Assembly (NCBI GenBank): GCA_012521625.1
Contig: JAAYLY010000166.1
Location: 1-12,923 of the forward strand
DNA length: 12,923 bases
From: Tissierellia bacterium
GTDB taxonomy: Bacteria; Bacillota; Clostridia; Tissierellales; Tissierellaceae
Direction: 5' to 3'
Shown: one piece after another, positions 1-7,133 of the stretch
Layout: each line of letters starts with the position of its first letter
Numbering within the stretch: position 1 is the stretch's first letter
The notes under the pieces: generated by a model
What the model saw: the letters and a program-made list of their open reading frames with translations, nothing else
What the model was told of the DNA's origin: nothing
The model's database searches: none
Program-made: the position numbers and the translations under genes

Positions 1-543
1 AAGGTCTTCTGGCGTAATAAGAGTAAGAGGATGCCCCACAACCTTTATACCAATATGGAGGTTATAAGGCAGGAGCAAGAAAGGCGAGGCTATAGGTTAG
101 AAGGTAATATCCCAAGAATACCCTTTAATAAGGAAGATAAGGATCTAGTAGGTTATGACGCCAACCATATCTTACTAAGGTATAACAAGAATAATACCAC
201 CGAATATATCTACGACCAAGAGCTGAAATTATACTTAAGGAAGAAGGATGGGAAAAACCATATAGATGAACTTGATAACACACAGCTCTATGCCAAGAAT
301 ATTATAGTGCAGAAGGTCAATACTAGGATAATAGATAAGGAAGGTAGGTTAGATATAGATTTAATTGGTCAGGGGGAAGGCTTATATTTTACCAATGGAA
401 AGGGAATCCTTATAAAATGGGTTAAAGAGAGCAGGCAAGATAAGACTAGATACTATACAGAAGATGGACAAGAATTACAATTAAATCCTGGAGTCAGCTG
501 GATTCAGATGGTAAGTCCATCGGTGGATATAGCGGTTGATTAA
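1..543 (+). CDS. DUF3048 (YerB-like) protein, C-terminal part, 5' end outside window
   Basis: The frame is open from base 1 to the TAA at 541-543, so this is the last 180 codons of a longer gene. The ATG at 31 is internal: the codons before it read FWRNKSKRMPHNLYTNMEV, which matches the FWR..PHNLYT segment I recall in DUF3048/YerB proteins. The second half, with KNIIVQ, GRLDIDLIGQGEGLYFTNGK, the W at the start of the next strand and a final LNPGVSWIQMVSP, resembles the DUF3048 C-terminal domain. Family members are usually exported lipoproteins of unknown function in Firmicutes. The signal peptide would lie upstream and cannot be seen. No membrane segment appears in the visible part. The gene ends 40 bases before era with no clear terminator, so read-through into era is possible. 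Family call fairly sure, function unknown. Confidence 0.8.
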   Translation, partial: KVFWRNKSKRMPHNLYTNMEVIRQEQERRGYRLEGNIPRIPFNKEDKDLVGYDANHILLRYNKNNTTEYIYDQELKLYLRKKDGKNHIDELDNTQLYAKNIIVQKVNTRIIDKEGRLDIDLIGQGEGLYFTNGKGILIKWVKESRQDKTRYYTEDGQELQLNPGVSWIQMVSPSVDIAVD

Positions 544-583
544 AGCTGCTGGAATAAAAAATTTATAATAGAAAGGAGTCAAT

Positions 584-1468
584 ATGTATAGGTCAGGATT
601 TGTAACTGTAATAGGTAGGCCAAATGTGGGAAAATCCACCCTGTTAAATAAGGTGATAGGGGAGAAGATATCTATCATATCCGATAAACCCCAAACAACC
701 AGGAATAAGATCCAGTTAGTGTATACGGAAGAGGATTGTCAAATAGTCTTCTTAGATACCCCTGGAATCCAGATGCCTAAAAATAAGTTAGGGGAATACA
801 TGTTGAAGGTATCTAAGAGTACCCTAGAAGAAGTAGACATAGTCACCTATATGGTAGACAATAGTATGGAAATCGGTAAGCTGGATAATTATATCATAGG
901 GGAGATTAAGGATATATCAACCCCCATAGTCCTTCTAATCAATAAATGTGATCAATTAAAGGATGAAGAGGTGGAGTATTTAGTTAATAAATATAGCCAA
1001 ATGGGGCTATTTGAAAAGATCATACCCATTTCAGCCCTAAATGGGACTAATATTGATGAATATATAGAAGTTATGAAAAAGCTTTTACCAGAGGGGCCTC
1101 AATATTTTCCTGAAGACATGATTACAGACCAGCCGGAGAGGTTCATTATAGCAGAGATTATCCGAGAAAAAGCCCTCCTCAATTTAGATGAAGAAGTTCC
1201 CCATGGAATTTTTGTAGAGGTGGAAAAGGTTAAGGGTAGGGAGGATAAGGACCTAATCGATGTTTTTGCCACCATCTACTGTGAAAAGGAGAGCCATAAG
1301 GGGATTATAATTGGCAAGGGGGGCAGGATGCTTAGGGCAATTGGCAAAAGCGCCAGGGAGGATATAGAAAGGCTGATGGCTAGCAAGATAAACCTCCAGT
1401 TATGGGTAAAGGTTGAAAAGGACTGGAGAGATAGGGAAAATAAGGTGCGTTACTTTGGATACAAATAA
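584..1468 (+). CDS. era: GTPase Era
   Basis: Era is a GTPase that binds the 3' end of 16S rRNA and helps mature the 30S subunit. All expected motifs are present in the 294 residues: G1 GRPNVGKS at 11-18, the KPQTTR switch region at 35-40, G3 DTPG at 58-61, G4 NKCD at 120-123 and G5 SAL at 150-152. A C-terminal KH RNA-binding domain follows, with its GKGG loop at 244-247. Length is normal for the family (about 300). The ATG start has a good ribosome site (AAAGGAG, 573-579). It is followed 12 bases later by recO, the usual partner, and the two are probably cotranscribed. No oddities seen. Confidence 0.97.
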   Translation: MYRSGFVTVIGRPNVGKSTLLNKVIGEKISIISDKPQTTRNKIQLVYTEEDCQIVFLDTPGIQMPKNKLGEYMLKVSKSTLEEVDIVTYMVDNSMEIGKLDNYIIGEIKDISTPIVLLINKCDQLKDEEVEYLVNKYSQMGLFEKIIPISALNGTNIDEYIEVMKKLLPEGPQYFPEDMITDQPERFIIAEIIREKALLNLDEEVPHGIFVEVEKVKGREDKDLIDVFATIYCEKESHKGIIIGKGGRMLRAIGKSAREDIERLMASKINLQLWVKVEKDWRDRENKVRYFGYK

Positions 1469-1480
1469 GTGGTGGATAGG

Positions 1481-2254
1481 ATGATTAAGACAGAAGGGAT
1501 TGTCCTGAGGGAGAACAAGTATAAGGAAAGTAGCAAGATACTCAGTGTATATACTAGGAAAAATGGCAAGGTAAGCGTAATGGCCAGGGGGGCCAATAGG
1601 CCTAAATCTAGGCTGTTGGCCAATACCCAGGTTTTTTCCTACAATGAATATCAGTTTAGACGCGGGAGGAACTTTTACTACATCAACCAGGCAGACATCA
1701 TCGATTCCTTCTATGCCATCCGGGAGAATATGGAGAGGCTGGTCTACGGTTTCTTCCTGCTGGAACTGGTGGAGAAGTCTGTCCCCATGGAGGAGGCCAA
1801 TGAGAAGATCTTCTTCCTCCTATTAAAAACCCTAAAGACCTTAGCAGTTAAAAAGAAGGACTTTTTAAAGCTAATCCTAGCCTTTGAATTAAAGTATATA
1901 TCCTTTTTAGGATATAGGCCCTTTATAGAAAGCTGCGTAATATGTGGTAGGGGGCAGGCTAGGGAGTTTAGATTTAGCAATTTTGAAGGGGGCATAATCT
2001 GTGATAATTGTTATACCAAAGACTTAAGGGCCAAAGCCCTGGATAGAAAGACCTATGAGCTTTTAGTAAGGCTAATGTATATGCCTTTAGATCGGCTAGA
2101 GGAAATTGAAGCCTCTGATGTTTTGTTAAATAAACTTCAAAATATAATTGAATCCTATATACTCTATAATATAGATAGAAGGGGCTTTAATAGCCTAGAT
2201 TTTTTTAAAATCAACAAGTTTAATCTTGCTAGGACAGATATTGACAAGGAATAA
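1481..2254 (+). CDS. recO: DNA repair protein RecO
   Basis: RecO loads RecA onto SSB-coated single-stranded DNA together with RecR in gap repair. The N-terminus MIKTEGIVLRENKYKESSK is the typical RecO OB-fold start. The family's zinc-binding cysteines are present as CVIC (C152, C155) and CDNC (C174, C177). I chose ATG 1481 (257 residues) over the in-frame GTGs at 1469 and 1472, because the only ribosome-like sequence (GGTGG, 1471-1475) suits the ATG and the family normally starts about here. The gene follows era by 12 bases. Codons about 61-113 (1661-1820) are strikingly richer in G/C-ending codons than the rest, although the frame and family features stay intact. The last codons contain the likely -35 box of the glyQS promoter. 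Confidence 0.94.
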   Translation: MIKTEGIVLRENKYKESSKILSVYTRKNGKVSVMARGANRPKSRLLANTQVFSYNEYQFRRGRNFYYINQADIIDSFYAIRENMERLVYGFFLLELVEKSVPMEEANEKIFFLLLKTLKTLAVKKKDFLKLILAFELKYISFLGYRPFIESCVICGRGQAREFRFSNFEGGIICDNCYTKDLRAKALDRKTYELLVRLMYMPLDRLEEIEASDVLLNKLQNIIESYILYNIDRRGFNSLDFFKINKFNLARTDIDKE

Positions 2255-2269
2255 ATTATCTGTTAAATT
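2241..2269 (+). promoter_or_regulatory. Predicted sigma-A promoter for the glyQS T-box transcript
   Basis: A consensus -35 box TTGACA (2241-2246) is followed after 17 bases by TAAATT (2264-2269), with TG at 2261-2262 forming an extended -10. The -35 lies inside the last recO codons and its stop codon is in the spacer. Transcription would start near 2276, just before the base of T-box stem I, which is where such a promoter should be. The promoter is inferred from sequence only. Confidence 0.7.
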
Positions 2270-2275
2270 ATAAAG

Positions 2276-2483
2276 CATAAAATAGGATACATACACGATG
2301 AGGGAGAAGAGTACCATATTATATTTATTCAAGAGAGTCTAGTATTGGTGGGAGCTAGATATAAATATATATAGGGAAAGGAACTTCCGAGTGTTTCTTT
2401 TAAAGAGGATACCTTTATGGTATTAAATAGGGTGGAACCGCGGAACTAACCTTCCGTCCCTATATGGGGATGAAGGTTTTTTT
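2276..2483 (+). promoter_or_regulatory. Glycyl T-box leader riboswitch controlling glyQS
   Basis: The T-box core AGGGTGGAACCGCGG is at 2429-2443. Stem I can be drawn: ACAC (2293-2296) pairs with GTGT (2391-2394); a GATGA turn (2297-2301) is followed by GGGA pairing with TTCC (2385-2388); the AGTA loop-E motif is at 2310-2313; and a long stem joins CC..TATATTTA (2314-2327) to TAAATATA..GG (2363-2376). The apical AGAGAG and GGTGGGA loop motifs lie at 2332-2337 and 2347-2353. The specifier codon is read as GGA (Gly) at 2380-2382, followed by A. The antiterminator bulge TGGA (2433-2436) complements the UCCA end expected of tRNA-Gly, since bacterial tRNA-Gly has U73. Uncharged tRNA-Gly should stabilise the antiterminator (TAGGG 2428-2432 with CCCTA 2458-2462) and allow glyQS transcription. 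Confidence 0.93.
2448..2483 (+). terminator. T-box conditional terminator upstream of glyQ
   Basis: AACCTTC (2448-2454) pairs with GAAGGTT (2472-2478), and inside it TCCC (2457-2460) pairs with GGGA (2467-2470 region). A T run at 2477-2483 follows. The 5' arm overlaps the 3' half of the antiterminator, so the two structures are mutually exclusive as expected for a transcriptional T-box. An ATG at 2464 in frame with glyQ lies within this hairpin and should not be taken as the start. Confidence 0.9.
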
Positions 2484-2511
2484 GTATTGCACATATGATA
2501 GGAGGGTTATT

Positions 2512-3399
2512 ATGTATTTTCAGGATTTAATGCTGAAATTGCTAAATTATTGGGGAGAAAAAGGATGTACAATCTTGGAACCTTATGACATAGAAAAAGG
2601 GGCAGGAACTATGAGTCCACATACTTTCCTAAGGGCACTAGGACCAGAGCCTTGGAAGGTGGTTTATGTGGAACCTTCAAGAAGGCCTGCCGACGCTAGA
2701 TATGGTGAAAATCCTAATAGATTGTATCAGCACCACCAATTACAAGTCATCCTTAAACCATCTCCCGAAGATATTCAAGACCTATATTTAGGTAGTCTAG
2801 AAGCCATCGGAATAGACCCTTTGAAACACGATATTAGGTTTGTAGAGGATAACTGGGAAGCACCAACCCTTGGAGCATGGGGACTGGGCTGGGAAGTATG
2901 GTTAGACGGAATGGAAATCACCCAGTTTACCTACTTCCAGCAGGTAGGAAGTATAAATTGTGAATTGGAATCTGGTGAGATTACCTACGGCCTTGAGAGA
3001 ATTGCCATGTATTTACAAGATGTGGACAATGTATTCGATATCAAGTGGAATAAGGATATTACCTACTGGGATATCTTCAAACAGGCTGAATTTGAACACT
3101 CAGTCTATAGTTTTGAAGAGGCTGATGTAGACCTATTAAAGGGACTCTTTAACACTTATGAAAATGAGGCCAATAGGGTTTTAGAAGCTGGCTTAATCTT
3201 ACCTAGCTACGACTATGTTTTAAAATGCTCCCATACCTTTAATGTACTAGATGCGAGAGGGGCAATTTCCGTATCCGAAAGGACTAGTTATATAGCAAGG
3301 GTTAGGAATTTAGCAAGGAATGTAGCTAATAAATATGTGGAACAGAGGAAGGAATTAGGCTTTCCACTATTGAAGAAAGAAGGTGGATTAGATGACTAA
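2512..3399 (+). CDS. glyQ: Glycine--tRNA ligase alpha subunit
   Basis: This is the catalytic alpha subunit of the bacterial heterotetrameric glycyl-tRNA synthetase, which attaches glycine to tRNA-Gly. It has 295 residues, normal for the family. Very conserved stretches are YDIEKGAGTMSP (25-36), the class II motif 2 region VYVEPSRRPADARYGENPNR (51-70), then YQHHQ, GLGWEVWLDGMEITQFTYFQ (about 124-143) and the C-terminal CSHTFN...GAISVSERT. The start is ATG 2512, with GGAGG at 2501-2505 and six bases spacing. The in-frame ATG at 2464 is rejected because it lies inside the leader terminator and adds 16 residues the family lacks. The 3' end overlaps glyS by eight bases. Expression should be controlled by the T-box leader. 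Confidence 0.97.
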   Translation: MYFQDLMLKLLNYWGEKGCTILEPYDIEKGAGTMSPHTFLRALGPEPWKVVYVEPSRRPADARYGENPNRLYQHHQLQVILKPSPEDIQDLYLGSLEAIGIDPLKHDIRFVEDNWEAPTLGAWGLGWEVWLDGMEITQFTYFQQVGSINCELESGEITYGLERIAMYLQDVDNVFDIKWNKDITYWDIFKQAEFEHSVYSFEEADVDLLKGLFNTYENEANRVLEAGLILPSYDYVLKCSHTFNVLDARGAISVSERTSYIARVRNLARNVANKYVEQRKELGFPLLKKEGGLDD

Positions 3400-5470
3400 G
3401 GCATATTTGCTGGAAATAGGGGTAGAGGAGCTTCCTGCCAAATATATTAAGAATACCCTAAAACAACTAAAGGAAAAATTTGACTTTGTCTTGAAGAATG
3501 AAAGGTTAAATTATGAAGAGATAAAGGTATATGCTACACCTAGGAGGCTAACCACAATAATTACTGGTCTAGCCGAGGGGCAGGAAGATCTAGTTGAAGA
3601 GGTTAAGGGACCATCAAAGAGGATCTCCTTTGATGATGAAGGTAATCCAACTAAAGCCCTTTTAGGCTTTATGAGGGGGCAGAATATTCAGCTGGAGGAC
3701 ATTAGCTTCAAAGAGTTTAAGGGAGAAGAATACGTCTATGCCAGGGTACTTAAGAAGGGACAATCTACAGCTGAAATCCTTTCTAGAAAGGTTCCAGAGA
3801 TAATTCGATCCCTTAACTTCCCTAAATCCATGAAGTGGGGAGGAAAAAACCTTCGTTTTGCTAGACCTATTAGGTGGATAGTTTCAATACTAGATGATAG
3901 GGTAGTAGATTTCCAACTTGAAGCTATCCCCGTATCTAATATAAGTAAGGGGCATAGATTCCTTGGCAGTAAGAGGATTGAGATTGAAAATGTAGACTCC
4001 TACCTGGAAGTAATGAAGGCCAACTTTGTAATAGTAGATCAGGAAGAAAGGAAGGACCTGATTAAGTTTGGAGCTGAAAGGTTAGCCAAGGAAAAGGGTG
4101 GGAAGGCCCTAGTAGATGAGAACTTACTTGAGGAAGTAACTAACCTAGTTGAATATCCTACACCCCTAATAGGAAGAATCAAAGATGAATATCTGGAATT
4201 ACCTAAGGATGTGGTAATAACTCCAATGAAGGAGCACCTAAGGTATTTCCCTGTAGTTGATGATAAGGATAGGTTGTTGCCATATTTTATAACTATAAGA
4301 AATGGTAACGACGAATATTTAGATATAGTAACTAAGGGTAATGAAAAGGTTCTAGGTGCTAGGTTGGAAGATGCTAAATTCTTCTATGAAGAAGATATTA
4401 GTAAGCCCTTGGAAGATTATGTTGAACAATTAAAGGGTATAATCTTCCAAGAGAAATTGGGTACCATGTATGATAAGACCATTAGGATACAGAAATTATC
4501 AGAAAAGATTGGTTCCTATTTAGAAATCGGCGAAGAAACGGGCAAAAATTTAGAAAGGGCTTCATATCTGGCCAAGGCGGACTTGGTAACTAAGATGGTA
4601 ACTGAATTTACCGAGTTACAGGGTAGAATGGGAATGGAATATGCCAACGTTTCTGGTGAAAATGAAATAGTTAGCTTAGCCATCTTTGAACAATATTTGC
4701 CAAGATTTTCAGGTGACCAGCTACCAACCACAACTGCAGGAGCCATCTTATCAATTGCCGATAAGCTGGATACTATAGTAGGTTTATTTGCCATAAACAT
4801 TCATCCAACTGGCTCACAAGACCCCTTTGGTTTGAGAAGGAGCGCATTGGGGATTATAAATATAATCCTGGATAAGAAGCTAAACATATCCCTAAATGAA
4901 CTAATAGACTTTGCCCTATATATTTATACTGATGAAATGGGCTTAGCCTTTGACTACAACAAGGTTAAAGCTGAAATCAACTCCTTCTTCATGGGTAGGA
5001 TAAAATCCATGTTTGAAGATATGGCCATTAGGTATGATATAATAGATGCGGTATTAAGTACTGATATTGACGATATATATGATATGAAGATAAGAGCTGA
5101 AAAGGTCAATGAATGGTTAAGCAAGGATGACCTATTAGATGTACTACTGGCATTTAATAGGGTAGCCACCCTGGCCGTTAAAACGGATTCTAGTGAAGTC
5201 ATGAGGGATTTAATGAGCCAGGAGGAGATAGAACTTTATGATGCCTATAACAATATAGAGGAAAAGGTCTTAAGCCTAATAGAAAAGAAGGAATACGATA
5301 AGGCTCTAGATACATTTGCAAGCCTTAAGGAACCGATAGATAATTTCCTAGATAATGTTATGGTAATGGTAGATGATGAGATCATAAGGAAGAATAGGTT
5401 AGGCCTATTGAGGAAGATCTATGATACTATGATCTTGGTTTGTGATCTTTCTAAGATAGTTAGCAAATAG
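3392..5470 (+). CDS. glyS: Glycine--tRNA ligase beta subunit
   Basis: This is the beta subunit that recognises tRNA-Gly and forms the alpha2-beta2 enzyme with GlyQ. The 692 residues match the family size (about 690). It starts with the hallmark YLLEIGVEELPAKYI and contains YATPRRL, the FPKSMKWG..LRFARPIRW stretch, MKEHLRYFPV and GSQDPFGLRRSALGII near residue 470-485. These are typical of the beta subunit, including its HD-like region. The C-terminal part has the helical DALR-type anticodon-binding features (AFNRVATLA). ATG 3392 overlaps the glyQ stop (ATGACTAA), and its ribosome site AGGTGG (3381-3386) lies in glyQ, indicating translational coupling and equal subunit supply. Confidence 0.97.
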   Translation: MTKAYLLEIGVEELPAKYIKNTLKQLKEKFDFVLKNERLNYEEIKVYATPRRLTTIITGLAEGQEDLVEEVKGPSKRISFDDEGNPTKALLGFMRGQNIQLEDISFKEFKGEEYVYARVLKKGQSTAEILSRKVPEIIRSLNFPKSMKWGGKNLRFARPIRWIVSILDDRVVDFQLEAIPVSNISKGHRFLGSKRIEIENVDSYLEVMKANFVIVDQEERKDLIKFGAERLAKEKGGKALVDENLLEEVTNLVEYPTPLIGRIKDEYLELPKDVVITPMKEHLRYFPVVDDKDRLLPYFITIRNGNDEYLDIVTKGNEKVLGARLEDAKFFYEEDISKPLEDYVEQLKGIIFQEKLGTMYDKTIRIQKLSEKIGSYLEIGEETGKNLERASYLAKADLVTKMVTEFTELQGRMGMEYANVSGENEIVSLAIFEQYLPRFSGDQLPTTTAGAILSIADKLDTIVGLFAINIHPTGSQDPFGLRRSALGIINIILDKKLNISLNELIDFALYIYTDEMGLAFDYNKVKAEINSFFMGRIKSMFEDMAIRYDIIDAVLSTDIDDIYDMKIRAEKVNEWLSKDDLLDVLLAFNRVATLAVKTDSSEVMRDLMSQEEIELYDAYNNIEEKVLSLIEKKEYDKALDTFASLKEPIDNFLDNVMVMVDDEIIRKNRLGLLRKIYDTMILVCDLSKIVSK

Positions 5471-5484
5471 TTTTCAGATAGGTG

Positions 5485-6123
5485 GTGATTAATATTCAAC
5501 TCAATAATAGGCAGAAAAAAATTATAGAAATCGTCAAAGGGTCGGAGCCCATTACAGGTGAAGAGATAGCCAATCGACTAAATTTAAATAGATCCACCAT
5601 TCGACCCGACTTGACCATCTTAACCATGGCTGGCATACTAGATGCTAGACCTAGAGTTGGATATTTTTTCACCGGTAAATCTGAATTTAACCTAATGGGG
5701 GATAGGATCAACAGTATCTTGGTGGAAGATGTAAAATCCCTACCTATAGTAGTAGATGAGTCCACCTCCATCTATGATGCTGTTGTTACCATGTTTTTAG
5801 AAGACGTGGGTTCCATCTATATAACCAATAACAATATCCTAACTGGAGTCATTTCCAGGAAGGATATTATAAGGTCAGCCATAGGTGGAACTGACCTACA
5901 TAAGGTCCCCGTAGGTGTAATTATGACTAGGATACCTAAAATCGTATATATAAAACCTAAGGATACCATCTTAGATGCGGCAAAAAAGTTAATAGAACAT
6001 GAAGTCGACAGCCTACCTGTGGTGGAAGTTTTAGATGAAGAAAATAAGGAATTAAAGATTATTGGTAGAATCACTAAGACCACTATCACCAGATTGTTTA
6101 TGGAGTTAGCTAGTAATACTTAG
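5485..6123 (+). CDS. ccpN: CcpN-type transcriptional repressor (HTH + two CBS domains)
   Basis: The N-terminal 65 residues form a winged-helix HTH (PITGEEIANRLNLNRSTIRP, then ILDARPRVGYFFTG). Two CBS repeats follow: one from VKSLPIVVDESTSIYDAV to VISRKDIIRSAIGG, the second from VIMTRIPKIVYIKPKDTILD to IIGRITKTTITRL. This is the architecture of B. subtilis CcpN (YqzB), which represses gluconeogenic genes and senses nucleotides through its CBS pair. The downstream ppsR neighbour is the same as there. About 212 residues, normal size. The start is uncertain. GTG codons at 5482 and 5485 are too close to the AGGTGGTGATT ribosome site (5480-5490), which is best placed for ATT 5494, so initiation may be unusual. 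The gene sits 11-20 bases after glyS, so it is likely on the same transcript. Confidence 0.85.
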   Translation: MINIQLNNRQKKIIEIVKGSEPITGEEIANRLNLNRSTIRPDLTILTMAGILDARPRVGYFFTGKSEFNLMGDRINSILVEDVKSLPIVVDESTSIYDAVVTMFLEDVGSIYITNNNILTGVISRKDIIRSAIGGTDLHKVPVGVIMTRIPKIVYIKPKDTILDAAKKLIEHEVDSLPVVEVLDEENKELKIIGRITKTTITRLFMELASNT

Positions 6124-6135
6124 GGGGGAGATTAG

Positions 6136-6957
6136 ATGGAAGCAGGAATAACCATATATGTTATGTCAGACTCAATAGGTGAAACAGGTGAATTGATTGC
6201 TAGGGCAGCTGTTAGGCAATTTCTGAGGGAAAACTTTGAAATAAAGAGATACCCCTACATAGTTGGGGAAGAACAGATAGAGGAAATCTTTGAAGATGCC
6301 AAAAATCATAAAAGTATTATAATTTATACTACCGTTTCTGAAAAAAATAGGGACTATATTATCAGGAAGGGTAAGGAATATAATATACCAACTGTAGACG
6401 TGATGACACCACCCTTAGAGGCATTAGAAAAAGTATTAGGCTTCCCACCTAAGAGAGAATCTGGTATAATAAGAAGGTTAGATGAATCATATTTTAAAAA
6501 GGTAGAGGCTGTTGAATTTGCAGTAAAATATGATGACGGTAAGGATCCGAGGGGGATTGTCAAATCGGATATATGCTTAGTTGGAGTTTCTAGAACCTCA
6601 AAGACTCCTTTGAGCATGTATCTTGCCCATAAATATATTAAGGTTGCCAATATTCCCTTAGTTCCAGAGGTTCCACCGCCAAAGGAATTGTTCGAGAAGG
6701 ATAGTAAAAGGATAATAGGATTAGTGGCAAACCCTATTAAATTGAATGAAATCAGGCAGGAAAGATTAAAATCCTTAGGTTTAGATTTTAATGCCAAATA
6801 TGCTAATTTAGAAAGAATTAACCAAGAACTTGAATACTCTAGAAGGATAATGGAAAAATTAGGTTGTCTAGTTATAGATGTATCCTATAGGGCTATAGAG
6901 GAAACGGCTACTATAATATTAGAACATATATCAAAGAATTTTCCAAAGGGATTATAG
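6136..6957 (+). CDS. ppsR: Pyruvate, phosphate dikinase regulatory protein (PSRP/DUF299)
   Basis: This is a bifunctional kinase/pyrophosphorylase of the DUF299 (PSRP) family. Members switch pyruvate, phosphate dikinase or PEP synthase off and on by ADP-dependent phosphorylation and Pi-dependent dephosphorylation. The start MSDSIGETGE (10-19) is diagnostic, as are DDGKDPRG (133-140) and the P-loop-like GVSRTSKTP (150-158); SYRAIEETA closes the C-terminus. Length 273 is typical. ATG 6136 follows a GGGGGGAG ribosome site 12 bases after the ccpN stop. In B. subtilis the homologue YqfL lies next to CcpN and modulates it, so the pair probably acts as one carbon-flux unit here too. Whether the local target is PPDK or CcpN cannot be told from this window. 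A strong terminator starts at its stop codon. Confidence 0.93.
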   Translation: MEAGITIYVMSDSIGETGELIARAAVRQFLRENFEIKRYPYIVGEEQIEEIFEDAKNHKSIIIYTTVSEKNRDYIIRKGKEYNIPTVDVMTPPLEALEKVLGFPPKRESGIIRRLDESYFKKVEAVEFAVKYDDGKDPRGIVKSDICLVGVSRTSKTPLSMYLAHKYIKVANIPLVPEVPPPKELFEKDSKRIIGLVANPIKLNEIRQERLKSLGLDFNAKYANLERINQELEYSRRIMEKLGCLVIDVSYRAIEETATIILEHISKNFPKGL

Positions 6958-6982
6958 AAGTGTTTTTAAACACTTCTTTTTT
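6956..6982 (+). terminator. Intrinsic terminator after ppsR
   Basis: GAAGTGTTT (6957-6965) and AAACACTTC (6968-6976) form a perfect inverted repeat with a tiny T-rich loop, followed by six T residues (6977-6982). The hairpin begins at the last base of the ppsR stop codon. It closes the glyQ-glyS-ccpN-ppsR unit and separates it from dgt-dnaG-rpoD. Confidence 0.93.
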
Positions 6983-7037
6983 CATTAACACCCTATGAAT
7001 TCCCCCTTAAATAAAAACTTTTAAAAATAAAGAAGGA

Positions 7038-7068
7038 TTTTTTAAACTTTTGTTGTATATATATAAAT
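7038..7068 (+). promoter_or_regulatory. Possible promoter upstream of dgt (weak)
   Basis: A promoter is expected in the gap between the ppsR terminator and dgt. The best candidate I see is TATAAA at 7062-7067 with a poor T-rich -35 (TTTTTA, 7039-7044) at 17 bases. An alternative is TTGTTG (7050-7055) with TAATTT (7074-7079) at 18 bases. Neither is close to consensus, and the AT-rich context produces such matches by chance. Confidence 0.3.
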
Positions 7069-7078
7069 AGACCTAATT

Positions 7079-7121
7079 TTTCATCAGCAGGGTATATATT
7101 AGTAAGACTACTGTGATGAAA
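7079..7121 (+). repeat. Inverted repeat in the dgt 5' region
   Basis: TTTCATCA (7079-7086) and TGATGAAA (7114-7121) are perfect inverted copies. The stem extends by CAG (7088-7090) with CTG (7111-7113) if G7087 is bulged, giving 11 pairs around a 20-base loop. It ends 12 bases before the dgt ATG, right next to the only ribosome-like bases (GGGG, 7123-7126). It has no T tract, so it is not a terminator. It could be a leader hairpin or an operator-like site. Confidence 0.6.
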
Positions 7122-7133
7122 TGGGGCTAAGAT

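Noticed and set aside
564..569. Perfect TATAAT just before era
   Set aside because: Transcription would start near 576, inside the era ribosome site, and the best -35 (TTAAAG, 540-545) is poor. In such AT-rich DNA a chance match is more likely.
1644..1826. Overlapping + strand open frame inside recO
   Set aside because: It exists only because of the GC-rich patch, which removes stop codons in other frames; the recO frame has the family features across it.
2464..2511. In-frame upstream ATG extending GlyQ by 16 residues
   Set aside because: It lies in the loop of the T-box terminator, has no ribosome site, and the added residues are absent from the family; ATG 2512 has a perfect GGAGG.
6354..6797. 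Reverse-strand open frame of 147 codons opposite ppsR
   Set aside because: It is antisense to a clear gene, rich in the S/L/I residues typical of complement frames, has no ribosome site and no recognisable motif.
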